Counted from the stretch's first letter, positions 26,901-41,900 are shown. The stretch is 64,000 nt of DNA from Membranipora membranacea (GCA_914767715.1 OU612070.1:11423501-11487500); one strand, 5' to 3'. Made by a program: numbers and translations. Notes: a model not told the origin generated them from the letters alone.

Positions 26901-29900
26901 CAATTCCCTTCATGATCCGCAGAGCATTTTTCTGTAGAGTCTGTATTGGTCTTAGTTTGCTATCACTTGCGTGGCCCCAAAACTCTAATCCGTATATCAA
27001 ATGAGCATAGAAAAAGCTGTAATATATGTCAATCATGGACTTTTGGTTAATGGCTGGACGGAGTGCTCGCATCATCATCATGGTTAAATTTAATTTCTTT
27101 TTTAGGCTTTTAAAATGCTCATGGAAAGTTAATTCCTAAAAATTTGGTGGTTCCTTTTTCTTTTAAAATAGAGCATTATGCATTATGCAATACACTTTGC
27201 ACTAGACTAATGCAACATGCATTATATGCCATGCTTACCGAGTGATGTAGTGATGTCACTAATATGAGAATTCTCCTGTAGCAATGGTATCTGACTCAAT
27301 GATTCTAATTCTGTGAACTTCACGCTTCTTGCAGACGAGCGCTGCATTGGATAACTCCTAACCATGGCTTGTACAGGGCCCTGTGAAAACAGAAACTGCC
27401 ATGAATAATCGATTGTACCACCAAACAAAATTATGTGAGCAAGCCTGCAGGCAGCACATAACAGAATTTAAACTTGGTCTTTTTTACAGACGGTAATTTT
27501 GTTAAATTTAAGTCGGGGTTTTCATTTTCTGTATCTTCCTCAATGGCAAAAATCATGGACATTTCTTGAATGCTTAATCCTGGGAAAGTAGCAATTGATA
27601 TGAGCAAAAACAACCTGGTTTCTTAGATTGACTAATGTTTCGCATTGCCGATTCGCTTTGTAATAAACGCTTGTTTCTACAAAGCGAATCGGTAAAGAGA
27701 AACGTTAGCGAATCTAAGCAAACCAGGTTGTCATCATTTGACGCTGGGTGATTTCATCCAAATATTATATATTAGAATATATTTATTTAGAATTTAGATA
27801 CTGAGTGTATTCGCCAGCGACACAATGGTTTTTCATCTAGTGCAAGCGTTTCACTTAGAGTGATCAAATAAACATTGTGCACATACATAAATACACCATA
27901 CATCAAGCAAGCATTTCATTGCCACAAATCTAACCAAATAATTCTCAATCTCGGTTAACGATATATTATGTATCTTTGAATGATTCCTTTCTTCCTCTAG
28001 GGCCGACGGCTTATAATGTTGCTACAGAATAACACTGAGAGATATGTTGACTAAATGATTGGGGATAAAACCAAAACTTGACTGACCTTGACTTTGAGGG
28101 GTTTCTTCTCAACAGAAAGCCTCGAATAATCATTATCTGGAAGGATATTCAAACTCCATCTCGAATTCAACTGAATAGGGGGCAGAGGAAACCTAAAACC
28201 ATTAAGTATATCCCCATCAACTGTATCGGGGTTTGGTTTTTAACTCTGCTCTTACACACAAGAAGATGCTAGGGAGAGGGAATTCCAATCAAATACAACT
28301 TCAAAGACAATTCGTAAACTGGACTTATTAGTGATTATAACAACATGAAGAATACCATGTTCATGTATCTTCCTAACTTGGGAACAAAATCAGAAGTAAA
28401 TTATTGGAATCACTGTAATAGTGAAGTATTGTCTTCAATTGCTTGACTGTCACGTAAATGCTGATGTTCGTAATATTTCTTTAAAAACCAACTGCATTGT
28501 ACACTGGTATCAAATCCAAAATTCTATCAATTTATTGAGGTCGTAAGAAATCAATACATTCAAGTGTAATAATTAACATAAAAACTTTCAAATAGAAAAA
28601 AAGATGTGGATAGTGGCCACACCACAAAACTTACTCCTTTGCTAGTACCACATTACTAGGACTGGCACCTATTGGTATTCCATGTTTCCTCATTGTCTCT
28701 ATAACAGTGTCCTTCATTTCAGTATTATACTGATCAAAGTCAAAAACGTTAGATACGACCACAGCAAGCCCATCGTCTGGGAAAACCTGAAAGAAGAAAA
28801 CCCAGCATAACGGTGTAAGCAGATTCGAATCAGTACGGTCTAGAAGTCAGCTAGTTTCTGAGCTTAAAATGATTATTCATGAGGGAGGGAGTCTTTCAAT
28901 TAAAAACAGCCAGAACCAAATTCTCATGGACGAAACTATATACATTCTGGGTGAGCAATTGGGAACAAATTTGCCTAATTGCAAGACCAAGTGAGCGGTA
29001 ATTTTGAGCGATGTGATAGTTTGCTTTAGTAAAGCATCGCTCATTCTAATTCAAAGACCCTCCAGGATTTCCAATTGGGTTGCAACTTGCAGTATGGATT
29101 ATGTTGATTGTCCCAAGTGGCCAGGGGTACGTTTACCAGCTAAACATAAGATTGCCTCAAATCTGAATTCATAAAGTTGTTTAGGAAGGTATTCGCGTTT
29201 TATGTTATTAAATTTGTTCTATGGGCCTTATGTGGAAGCCTGCTCAGCAGTAGGAGGCAGTGATGGGAGGGTAGTACATACCACAGTACAGTATACAAAT
29301 ATCCTCAAAATTATTACGTCACTAAATCCTAACTCTGCAAAAATATTTGACACATTATTCATCAATATTATTCATGAAGGACTTTGCTTGTAATTAACAA
29401 ACCTACTTGGCTTGTTCAGATGAATTTTAGATGAAAAATTTTGGATTTAGGTCCTTTTTATTCACCTAACAAGTCTTGATGAATTAAAATCTTAAAAGTT
29501 TCACAAGAGGCCAGACAATTTTGATGTTTAATTTCACTCATTCTCTCAGTAGCTGTGTTTTTACCTGCAAGTGTTTAACTATGCTGACAACTTCCCTAGT
29601 AGAGTACGGATATGCAATGAGACCCTGATCAGCCAGGGAGCGTAGCTCTCCAAACGCTAGCACCAGTTTGCGAAGTATATGCTCGGGTACGTCTTTACCG
29701 TACTGTCGCAGCATGGATATCTCGCTGTCTATGTCTGGGTTGTCTAGGGCATGACAACTGAATATATCACCTAGAAAAATACAAACATCACATTATCCCT
29801 GAGCTCTCTGCAACAAACATAAGACTATAATAATAGAAAGGTGGTATTTAGGATTTTGGCGATCAAACTTAAATACGAGAGTAGAAGAAAGAAACTCAGG

Positions 29901-32900
29901 TAGTGATTTATAACACCAACATTTGTTTCAGACATTTCCACCACAGAATGTTGTAGCAGTTTTTCATAACCCTGAGCATGGGCTATCTAATAAATTGAGA
30001 AATGTTTTATAGCTGTGTCAGCAGGCCAAAATGATTGCCATTGACGAATAAAAAATGATATGCCATAATCCCACACATTGGCAAACACCAAGTCCCAATA
30101 AACTGTTGAGTTTTGAGTTTAATTCTAGCCATGGATTATCATTTGGTGATAACTTGATGTTGGCATACTGACCAACTGCAGCAAAGAAATCATTTCCAAG
30201 GAATGGGAAGCCGGGTCTGTTAGCTAAGACTATCATTCTGAAGTCTGGATGCATTCTGATTATGTTCTCTGATGTCGACTCCATATCTGATTCACCTGCG
30301 AAAAGTCAAGTGAAACAATAAGAACACGTTAATCATCATAAGCTTTTGTAGGAGTTTTCTTCCTTACTAGGTACTGTTAGGAGTTTTTTACCTCTCTAGT
30401 AAGCGTAAGTAGTCCTCTGCCTCTCAAGATAGTGATAGTGCTCAATCTTTGCCCGGGTTCCTGACAGTGACATTCCATGATCAACCAAAATGGTATACAC
30501 TGGAATGAAACTACTGACAATCCAGGGAAAGTTTGTCCACTATTTTAAGGTATATCTTACCCCAAGCCAAACAGCTGGGGAATCAAAGCTACATAGTGTT
30601 TTTCATTGTGCCAGCATTACCGAGCAACCAGTATGGGTGCAAGTCAGAGAATGTTTTCTCGTTGATTAAAATCACACCTATGCAGTGAATGATTGTCATA
30701 AACATATAACCTTTTAACAGTGTAGTTCACTTAATTCATACTTCTGGGGTCCACAAAAATTTGTCCCAATAAGCAGAGTCTGAATCAGGTGACATTAAAA
30801 TGCATTATGATTTGGCTGAAAAGGCCAGATTTTCTTGTCTTAATTGAGAGGATTTCTTAATTATGAAGTCTGAATTAAGAGGAGTACATTGTATTAGCCT
30901 TTGATTGTTTGTTCCGATGTCTACCTACCGCTGACTATTTTCCTTCCATCTGACAGATGCATCTGTCCGCTCTCCACCAGGGTTTTAAGAACACAGGTCA
31001 CATTGGTAGGGGCCTTATCAGCTTCATCTATTACTAAAACACTGCCGTCACGAACAGCTTTCACCTGTCAAATAAAGTAATAAGTAAAGTAATACACTGT
31101 CAACACAAACAGCTTTCACCTGTCAAACGTCAAGTTACACTGACTTTGAGGTTACACTATTAACGTTTAGAGTGAGATCTTCTACCTTGAAGCGCACCTG
31201 CCCCTGGCAAAAAGACTTCTTAATATCGAAGCTTTCACAGTCCCATTAATTATATATAAGCAGGCAGGATATGGGCCAGCTCAGAATTGATTAATAAGTG
31301 TCATCTGGACAAAAATGCCACTGTACACCCGCTGTAGTCTCAATAAGACTAGCTGTGAATGCATTTCGATGAACCAATTACACCTGATGGACTCAACAAG
31401 TCCGATTTTGGCACTAGTTTAGGTATTTTTTTAGTCATTATATTGAGTACGCCCAGACCACGCTCTAGCGTGCGAGCTCTATAGATATATTACCTCTACT
31501 TAATATAACATACCAGTGGTGAGTCGTCGTACACAATGCGTCCTTCTCTCACAGTAGGCTGTAGTGTTAGAGTCTGCACTGTGGTATCTCTGTGTAACTG
31601 TATGTATTCTCGAGGTCGGCCGAGTAGCTGCAGAAATCTGTCCACTACTTTATTTTTACCAACACCCTGGTTACCGACCAGCAGCATGTGCTCTCCAGAT
31701 ATGTAATCCTTGAGCATAGACTCCATTATGGCTATATGCTAAGAGGTAACGAAAGATTGATATGTATATATATGTCAGTGGAGAGAAGGAAACAATTGAA
31801 TATTAGATTAGTGGATGGTGAGATGGCGTAATCGGTAAGCGCGCTTGCTATTCACTGCCAGGTGATTGTGAGTGCGAGTCCCACTGGGGGAGCTTTTAAG
31901 GTTGATTGTTCCAGCCCCCAGCACCCTCGTGTGTACACCTCTCTTATATGCTGTGAGTTATAGAGAAGGAAACAATTGACCACAGACCAGATACTCAATG
32001 GACTGATAACTCGATTCACTTTCGATTGTTGCATAAGAGCACAGGACGATGCTACAGAGAGGTTCATCCAGTACAACCATTAAAATTGTTTGCAATTGAA
32101 GATTGGAACTTGAAGTCATTAAAAGGAGGCCAAGAATTGTGCACTTGCAGTCCCACATAGAGTTTGATCCATTTTCCTTGCATTTGTTCTTACTTCCCTT
32201 TTTCTGGTCAGCCACCAACAGCTGCCAACCCCAAGGAGAGTGATTCCATGTGAACGCAGAATGGTTCCAACCAAGCAGTTCCTGAACAGCCGGCACACAA
32301 AAAGTCATGTGGTTTTTGATCAAATTGGATCTAATAAAGCTCACAAAATTTTGATGTTTGCAAGTCTCTCACCATCGGATTATCATAGAATAGTGTGTCA
32401 GGTACTTTCATCACGTTCTTTGTCTCAGTGATTTTACATTCGGTGTTACCGATTCTCAGCACGTTGTCCTTGACACTGCAGCTGGTAGACAACTCCAAAT
32501 CCGTATCCTGAGATTTGGGAGCTATCCCCACCTGTTCCAATGTTTGATCTAGTGTCTGTTTGGCAAGCTTTGGTAAAAATCTGTAAAATAGTGAATGTGT
32601 TTGCATTGTACTTGTGGAGGTCAGATGTGAAGATATCAATGGCTCATGTCAAATTTTGGTAGTTGTGAGTATTGAGATTAACATAGTCATTTCACAAAAT
32701 TTGTCCATATAACAGACCTAAGGTCGCTTACTAAACTAGGCCACATACTGCAAGATATCTGATGGGCGTCATTATTAAGATAGTTTAGACGCAAGGCCTA
32801 TATCATAATATACATTACTGATAGCCAATGATCTTTAAGTGCACAAACCGCATATCATACATTGCTTCTTACTAGAAATTGAAGTCCTCCAAAACTACAT

Positions 32901-35900
32901 TTATCAAGGTTGGAAACCATTAAATGAAAGTGAAAGCTTAAACCAGGGAGAATGGTTATATATTCTACATGATGATGATAACCGACAACAACCTAATTAA
33001 ACAGGAAGTAAGTACAAACCTGGACATGCAGGCATTGTGTATAATATCATAGAGGGACTCGTCTGGAAAATTTGACACTCGTTTGGCTATCCGCAATAAA
33101 TTTCTAGTTGAGAGAGAATTGGCCAGGGCTTGACACTACAAACAAAATTGTAACAATATAGTTTATGTAATGAAATAAATAAAAAATTCACAAACTTCAA
33201 GAGGAGATTTTAGTTAATATGTGAAATACAGGTGGTGTCATATCTACAACAGACTAACCCAATAACGACCCAAAATTTCAATCAAACACTTGATATCTAT
33301 CAGGCTGTCAACAAATCACTGGAATAAATCTAATGTCAGCTTTTATCAGTTGGTTGCATAATGATAGAAGTCAAGTTGAAGTGGCTGATTGTGGTGTGAC
33401 AGGGTGCGAAATACGTCCGCTTGCTAACCATATCAGTTAAGAAAAACAGCAATGTCAATAACGAAACACCGAATATTGCCACAGAATACTTCTAAGAGTT
33501 AGAGCTACCGCAACGGAATCCAGAAAATACAACTCAGAACAGCATCAATCATGACTGCAATGTTCACATTAACACTGTTCTTAGCGCTTATTAGTCTTAC
33601 AAACTCGGCTACAATTGAGAGAGGTAAGTGTACCCCAAAGTAAGTAACATATGCACTTGTTGTGGCTGTAAATGGTTACATGGTAAGCGTTACTGCCAAA
33701 AGACTCGTCACATAAACACAATCTATCACATACCATAGATAGACTCTTTGGTTGCTAGTATAAAGTCATTCTATCAGTCTTGATATAAGTAGTGCAACTA
33801 ATTGTCTATAATCTTTGACTAGAACAGCACTGAAATGTGCGTTATAGGTGTATATGTTCTTTAGGGTGTAGTTTCACGAGTTTGGGGTTAACTTTATGTT
33901 AGCAAGCACCAATGGTTGCTTATCGAGGTGGGTGTGTACATAAATAAAAGAGGTGGAGTAAATGATGGCTAGCCATAACCTTCACTATTCCAAGGGTAAA
34001 AAGACAAGCATCTTCTCTTGCTCATACTACCAAGCTGGAACAAGATCGATAGATAAACAGCCCAAACCATATCAATATCGATTTCAGCTAAATTTATCAT
34101 TTGCAGGTAATCCCAACGTTGTGAGCAAAGCTGAGGAATTCAAAAGCATACAGTGGAGAAGTAATTTGACAGAAGGTACTGTGAGACGCTACTGTCCTCA
34201 GTAAACCATACCACCGTCACCAGTACCAGGAACACAAGAACCACCGATATTAACGGATCATCTGCTCGAGCAACTCAGGGAGAGATACGATTGTCTAGTG
34301 GAGCTTTTGCTCAAGTGTCAGAAAGAGAATGCGGCAAAGACCACATCAGCTCCATGATGCCTATGCAGAGATGTATTATGGCATACATGTCTAACAAATA
34401 AGTTCACTTTAATAATTTAATGGAATTTCATATGACAAATTGAACCTTTTTTGTTGATACTGAAAAACGGTGTGCAAGGATATGTGATTCAAAGTTTGTT
34501 GATAATAAATATATGAGGAATAACCAAATAAAAACCGCCTTAGTTGATTTATGATCGCATTCCGCCATTGTTGATTCCAGCAGATGAACTAAGTTTTCTG
34601 ATATTCATAAAGATTACTACTATTGTTGCAATCGATGATTATGTTAGACTCCACAACAAGAACTCAACTTTTTTCTAAAAACTACAACAAGAAATGAGAC
34701 GCAAAAACTTGACATGCAGATGTAATAATGATAATGAGCAGAACTTACAGTTGGGTCGCGAGACCGTCTGAGATGGTCTGATAGGTCGAACAACTTCTCA
34801 GACACGTGGTGATTTGCTAATGAGTCAATGACCTTGACTTCATCTGCAGACGGTAATGGAGTCATGTGATGGAAGAGGAAATTAGATAGCATCTCAGCGT
34901 TGAGCCACTGCCCGCTGGCAGTGGTAAGATCAGGAGGCTCTGCTAAGGCTATAAGTCTAAATGACGGGTGTATCCTCATGACACCCCTTCAAAATGGATA
35001 TAAAAATGAGCAACTTTGAGAAAAGGTAACAATGATTCTTTGCAAAGGGAGAAAGCTCTTAACAGGCCTATGATGAGTGTGAATGATAGAAACCAGTCAG
35101 TGGAATACACCAAGTGAATGTCTCCAAATTAGTACAGATTATTTCTCAAAGAAATGCAAAAATGACTATATTGTATCTTCTGAAACTGAAAGATTATTAG
35201 ATTTTGCTTCTTAGTACAGAGACGCTTGAACAATGGTGATGAGAAAATCTGCAGAACTTCTTGCCAACGGAATAACAAAGCTTGCCATAGAGAAACTCAC
35301 ATTTCGTTGAGCTCTTGAGCAGATTTCTCTAACTTACTAGCCAGATCGTCAAACCTGTCATGTCTGAGAAGTCTGCTCCCATCTGCCAGATTCAATTCTC
35401 TGTCCTGTATCAGGCTGAAACACGGAAGAGATAAACATTGTACATTTTTAACCAAGATCAACTTTAATCACATTCGCCCACATTTTGAGTTGGAGAGGTG
35501 GAAGCAGCTGATCTATTTAAACCTAACTTGCTGTAGTCCACATCTTGGGCAAATCAGAATGTCTCTTCACTCAGAGGGGCGGTATAATTTTAAAACAAGG
35601 TCTTCCCAGAATACCAAGCTATCAGCTAATTCAATTATGTCTATATAGTGAGTATTCCAACTGATCGGAAGGAAACCCCTTATATTTCACACTTATCAAT
35701 CTTAGACATAGACATGTTACAAATTGCAACGTAATGTTATTATTGGGGTTCCTAAAATGATCAATAAATCAATAGGTGAACCCTGGAAGACAAGGTCAGG
35801 CTAGGATTTGAAATCTTTGGATTGCTGATGGCAATCACTGTTCCCATGTTGCGTTGTGACACCTTCCACTTACCTAGCTAGGACGCTAAAAGTACCACCA

Positions 35901-38900
35901 TTAATCCTATGAAGCCCGTCTAGTATAGCTATGTGACCGTGAGTAAGAGCGTCTATGAGAGGAGAAGGCCTCCATGCTGTATCGCCGTTAGCTAGAGTTG
36001 TCCTCTGCTGTAGCAAATCTCGTGATGTCATATCTTGATATAGTAGAATGGGCTCTGTATGATAGCCGAGCATTGAGGCTAGTTTGTTGACCAATGTGCT
36101 TTTACCGCAACCCTACAGTAAAAGAAAGAAATAAGATAGCGTCCTGAACAAACACTAATAAAGCTCAATTTCACATTATGAGCGAACATTCTTTTGTATT
36201 GCACACTCCTGGAGACTGTTAGCACCCCATGATCATAGTAAAGCTCATGGAAAATATTTTATAAAACAGATAATTTTGAAGTTGTCTTCTTTATTTTGAA
36301 TATGTCAGGGAGGAAGCAACTCCAAAGTGTTATCAATGGTGACAGCTTTATTACAAATAGTGTTCTGTAATAAGCTTTTGTGCAGAAAAGAGACCTAACT
36401 TACACACAGGAAACTAAATTTGACACTGAAGTATTCAACATATACTATAATTATCTGTGGGCTCTTCAAGGAGGTCTTACATTCAAAAACAGCAAAAATC
36501 GCAAACTGATTGATCACTCAGTGAGTGAGCGAGACCTGCTAAGACCTGCAATTCGGTAACAAATTTGCCTAATTGAAATGTAAAGTGAGCTATAATTTTG
36601 TGCGATGTGGAAGTGATGATTTGCTCTAGTGGAGCATCGCTCATTCTAATTCTCATCATACAGAGGACATACCTTGGGACCAATAATGCACATGTCATGG
36701 TATTTATGTGACTGAAGTAGCTCGTTGATAAGCCCATCATGATACTTTGTAGAGATATAATGTTGGTCTTCAATGTTCAGTGGTTTATTTCCACAGTTCA
36801 CAGTGAAAGTCTTCCCATCAGATGTTTTCACAGAAGCTTCGGATAGATTTTCTTTATTGGATGATATATTGGGAAGTTTGACGTTCGTTGTTTTCGTATT
36901 ACCTCCAACATCAAATTTCTGAAAACATGTAATAATCCAACATGATGACAATCATCCTAATAATCTGCAAATGAAGGAATATTACTTGACATTTTTCAAA
37001 CAGCTACATTTAAAAATGGTCAGTAGTGGCGTGAGCATTTTTGTGTGCAAGACTCCAGACCCAAAGAGTGGATTTATGAAACACATCAACCTGTAAAACT
37101 TGTGAATCCAGGAAGTCTTATAGTGTCCCATGTCAATTAAGGGCGGTCGAGCAAACCTCCAAGTACATACAGAAAAACTATTAAAGTTATATGAACTGAT
37201 TTCAACACAATGTATCAGAGGGATGCATCCCAATAGAGTATCTGTACATACCTCAAGTGTTGTGTTTACAGCTTTTCTTCCTTCTTCAGCCAAGAAGACT
37301 TTGTAGGGATAAAGTCTGAACAGCGCATTTTCACCAGTAACTTCAGAAAAGTCATTCTAAGAAACCAATCATACCAAATTGTACAAGTAGATCTTAACAA
37401 AAGTGAAACAGGCTAGATTTTTAAGATTGCGACTGAAAGATAGCAGGGGTGTTGTGAGTCAGCTACATTTTAAGATACTTTTAAATCCCCAAATAACTTT
37501 TCTACAACAACAATATCAAATAAAGAGTACTATAAAACTGACTAAAGTTTTGGTGATGAATCATTAAAATATAGATAATGAAATAAAGGAAATAAACTTT
37601 TTCCAATTAGCTCAATTAATTTGAAATATAACTAACTACTTACCAAAAGAGCTGCGAGTAGAGGTACATTAGATAGAGGGAAGTCAGCTATACCAAGTGA
37701 AGTAGCCTCCTCTTGACTGATTGTGTGTGAGAATGATAATATCTCTGATAGTAATGTTGTATCTAATGCTGGGTAAATATGTCTCAATACTTCATATTGT
37801 TCCTACAAAGTACGAAAGAGAAGGCAAATACAGTGTATTTATCAATAGTGACATGCTCCAAGGATTATAAAGTTTCTTGCCACTAAACCAGGTGTCATAG
37901 TACTCAGCGAAATAAAACTGACCTCTTTCTTTGTTTCAATGCTGCGGCCCTAAATATAACCCTGTATCTTTCAATTCTATACCTTTAATTAATCAACAGC
38001 CATAGCATATCTATAGAAGACCACCCAAAAAATTTAGCCTTAGGTACAGACTCAAAGTATTTAGATAATATCTATGCTGATCACCCAGGGAATTCTAGAA
38101 AATTGCATTATGGGGGAAAGTCAAAAACACAGAGCGAGCTCTCAATATTCTCAAAAATAGTAAGGGTAAAACACAGCGTTTTAAAAATCAGACAGCCAAT
38201 TGAAAAAGGCAAGTTATAAAACAGGACTGGCATTTTAATTTTTACCTTAAATGGAATATTGCCTATGTCTCTTGCTTGGAACCTCGATCGCAGAGGAGGG
38301 TCCAGTGGGTTACCTTGATATCTAGGTATCGGCAATCCTAATGCTATGACCCTGAAATCATCACAAACTCTCACAATATTCCAGTCATCTAACTCTTGTC
38401 TTTCATGTGTCTACAATAAAAAAAATTATTTTTTTGTGAAATAAGATTTGAGATGCGTTAAACAGAATCCTAACCATAATACTATTTAAATATATTACAT
38501 ACTTTTAAACAATATTTACTCCAAAAACTCCTGTTTCAACAATAGATATAAGACCACCAATTGCCTGTTGGTTTGAGTGCTCTGAACAGACCAGAGTAAT
38601 GTTCAAGCGAAATGCAAACCTAAAAATAGTTTAAAAAAATAAAATGAGTATTAGTGGATTTTCCTAAAAAACTCCTTAAACCACTGCTGCCACGCAGCCG
38701 AATGTGTGCTTATTGAATTCTGTATAGCTCAAAACAAATAAAATCAGGCTACAATCCCAGCATTGTCACCTGATGAGCAAATAATTTGCACAAACACATT
38801 TTTCAAAATTAGGGTGTGAAATTAATTATCTACTGTGACGTCATTGCTGTCTTACTAGTAGAAATTGATGACGTTATTATCTAGCGCAGTAATTTTCATC

Positions 38901-41900
38901 CCCTTATTTTGAAGATCAGTTTGGGCAAATCATTTGCCCATTAGGTGACAATTCTGAGATTAAAGTCTCAATTAGTTATCTTGGAGCTATACAGAATTCA
39001 ATGAGCACAAATTCGCTCGAGTGGCATTAGTATTATTTTTAGGCATTAGTATTTTAACTGGACGAAACACTTATGTAACAGCCATCACCTGTCATGTATC
39101 AGGTCATGACAGTGACCGTTCTGGCTGTCACTGGAAATGCCATAATAATAAACATTTTTTATTAACTTCCAGTGGCAGAAATAATAACCTTTTAATAGAC
39201 ATTTATTACATTAATAATGACCAACTTATGGGCTGTGTCCTGGTGTGCAGTGTTACGCTTTGCCATCTTGATGAGTGTGAGCCAATTAATTATCGCTTTG
39301 CTATTGCCTAGTTTTTGCAGTTTAATTGATATCATATGATGTCCTGTTTTCACATCCTTTTGGTGATACTATATAAGAGATTGTTTTTACTCAGTTTAGT
39401 GTGTGTTGTTTGAGAGAGCAATAAAGATGCTGGTGTGCAATTAAAAGTCTCGTCAATTCACCCTAGTAACCGCTCAGTGTGCGGCATAGTGGTTTAGTGC
39501 CGTCACATTTGGCGCTGCGAGTAGGGTTCGAACCTACGCGGGAAGGAGTCTGCTAGAATGAGCAGCAAGGGTGAGAGAGAATTGACAGAGGAGACAGGAG
39601 TGAGGGCCAGTGATGGATGCGACCCGAAGACTCTAGAAGCATATGGCGTTATTGCAGCAATGGAGGGAGAGGTGCAGGAACTGTGGTGTGTCGACCGAAG
39701 GCAAACTGAGGACTTCGGGCACCTCGAGAGGCAAGCGGAGGAGGCCGCAGCTGAAAATCAGACAAAGATGGTGAATGGAAAGCAGGTGAATGGAGATGAG
39801 GGCAGAAATGAACTATTATGGAGAATAGAGATGGAAACCTTACAGCTAAGGAGACTATAATCTAGCCTAGACAAAATTATCTGTTTTCATAGTGAAAATG
39901 GAGAGAGAAAAATGGACTTTGGTATCCTTTGCTTTCATCTATGAATATGTAGGTGTTGATAACTAAACGTACTTGGAATTTTATTTGCTGTCGACCACTC
40001 TAAGCAACCACAGAGCTGACATTTCATTTAACAGTGTATTCAGGTACCGGCCAAGAAGATGCCGAAGGATTCTTAAACGCCATGAGGAGGCTGGCGGATG
40101 TCCTGTGGTCCTGCAGTATGGTGGATTCCTCTGCAGAGTAGGGCTTACTGCTTGACAGCATTATAATTAGTCACAACGTAAGAGATCTCCACACCTATCT
40201 AAACATTGACGAAAACTATCGATCCAAGAAAAGCTATGAAATAAGTATTAATAAGATAAACACAAAGCAAATAATCATCGAGACACTCGAAGCTACAGTC
40301 TGGAACACCGTATCCATTCGGTGGGAAGAGCCGGCTGTAGAAGCAGTACGGAGTCAAAATGACAAGAAAAACTAAAATAAAAAAAGAAGTACACAACAGA
40401 TTCAACAAGGAAACACTTCAGCAACACAGTTACATATTACCCGACATACAAACAATAGAAGACAACAACAATCTGGAGAAAGGATAAGATATCTAAATAG
40501 GGGAGGTGTAACAGCCATCACCTGTCATGTATCAGGTCATGACAGTGACCGTTCTGGCTGTCACTGGAAATGCCATAATAATAAACATTTTTTATTAACT
40601 TCCAGTGGCAGAAATAATAACCTTTTAATAGACATTTATTACATTAATAATGACCAACTTATGGGCTGTGTCCTGGTGTGCAGTGTTACGCTTTGCCATC
40701 TTGATGAGTGTGAGCCAATTAATTATCGCTTTGCTATTGCCTAGTTTTTGCAGTTTAATTGATATCATATGATGTCCTGTTTTCACATCCTTTTGGTGAT
40801 ACTATATAAGAGATTGTTTTTACTCAGTTTAGTGTGTGTTGTTTGAGAGAGCAATAAAGATGCTGGTGTGCAATTAAAAGTCTCGTCAATTCACCCTAGT
40901 AACCGCTCAGTGTGCGGCATAGTGGTTTAGTGCCGTCACACTTACACTGAGCAGTTTGTCATAAGTACTGCCTTTCATGAGGAATCTGCCGTCTTCTAGC
41001 TGCATTTCCCGATTCTCCAGTAAGTTATTTAGAACAGGTAGTACATTCCTTTCAGCCTTCTCGATACCTTCTAATACCAGTACTCTGCCCTCTATGGCAG
41101 CTCTCACAGCACACTAGTGATATGCAGAAACAAAATAATATGTAGTAATATAAAATTTTGGGTAAACATAGGATAAATTTCGATGATGGAAGGGATGAAG
41201 TGTACATTCTTTGCATTTCAATTTCGATACTGATGTCTGATAGTTTAAAAGGAGCTAGGGTATTTACAAGTCGTGGTCAGTAGCTGTTTATTTTGCATAA
41301 GCTCGTTAATTGTGTGTTTTAAATGTAATATAATGCGAAAATATCTGTGTTTTGTCCTGGTTTTGGAAGGAAAAAAAGGCAAAAGGTTAGCTACATTGTT
41401 CAAAATTCAAAGCCATCATGGATATTTCAGGGAATTGAATTTGACATATTATTTAGGTATCTAAGAAGCAATCTCTTCCTATCCTTACAGATGGGCATTG
41501 CAATCAGACTAACAATTCAATTTTTTTTACATTAACTACATATATATGTTCTGTTGGCATATTGTTCTATTTTCTGGTGGCACTTCATCCATGAATGATA
41601 TAAAAGGTAGTCAGAGGTATTGAGACACTTTTTCTTCCACAGAAAAAATAGCCAGAAATAGCATAAGAAACACTTATAACATTTTGGTCTGGATTGCATA
41701 GTACATGTGTATGGGCTCTGCAATGACCCCCCAAAGAACCAGCTTCAACATACAGTGGTTTGCGTACCACTGCACAACACACAGGTCTTCAGCTAGAAAC
41801 CATGAGTCAAGCGCTGTTTAGAGGCCTTTTCTAGTAAAACTTCCTCATGGCCGGCTCCAGCAGCATGAAGCCACCCCTGTGTGTTGATGAGCATCTCAAT

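Larger units (their letters stand above)
22066..27238. other. VWA8 intron 21 (5.2 kb) hosting a nested gene
   Basis: The longest VWA8 intron, between exons at 27239-27380 and 21851-22065. It holds the plus-strand F-box gene, LINE remnants and a palindrome. The rest is AT-rich with no recognised gene. Confidence 0.8.
39070..40944 (+). mobile_element. non-autonomous LTR retrotransposon with 4-bp TSD, recent insertion in VWA8
   Basis: LTRs at 39074-39507 and 40507-40940 are both 434 bp and appear identical by eye. Both start TGTAACAG and end CCGTCACA. The TSD is CTTA (39070-39073 and 40941-40944). A 2-nt gap precedes the primer-binding site TGGCGCTGCGAG at 39510. A purine tract AGGGGAGG ends at 40506. 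The LTR carries a TATA-like CTATATAAG and AATAAAG. The internal region is only 999 bp and has no recognisable protease, reverse transcriptase or integrase. This makes it a TRIM-like element dependent on an autonomous relative. It is opposite in orientation to VWA8. Confidence 0.9.
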
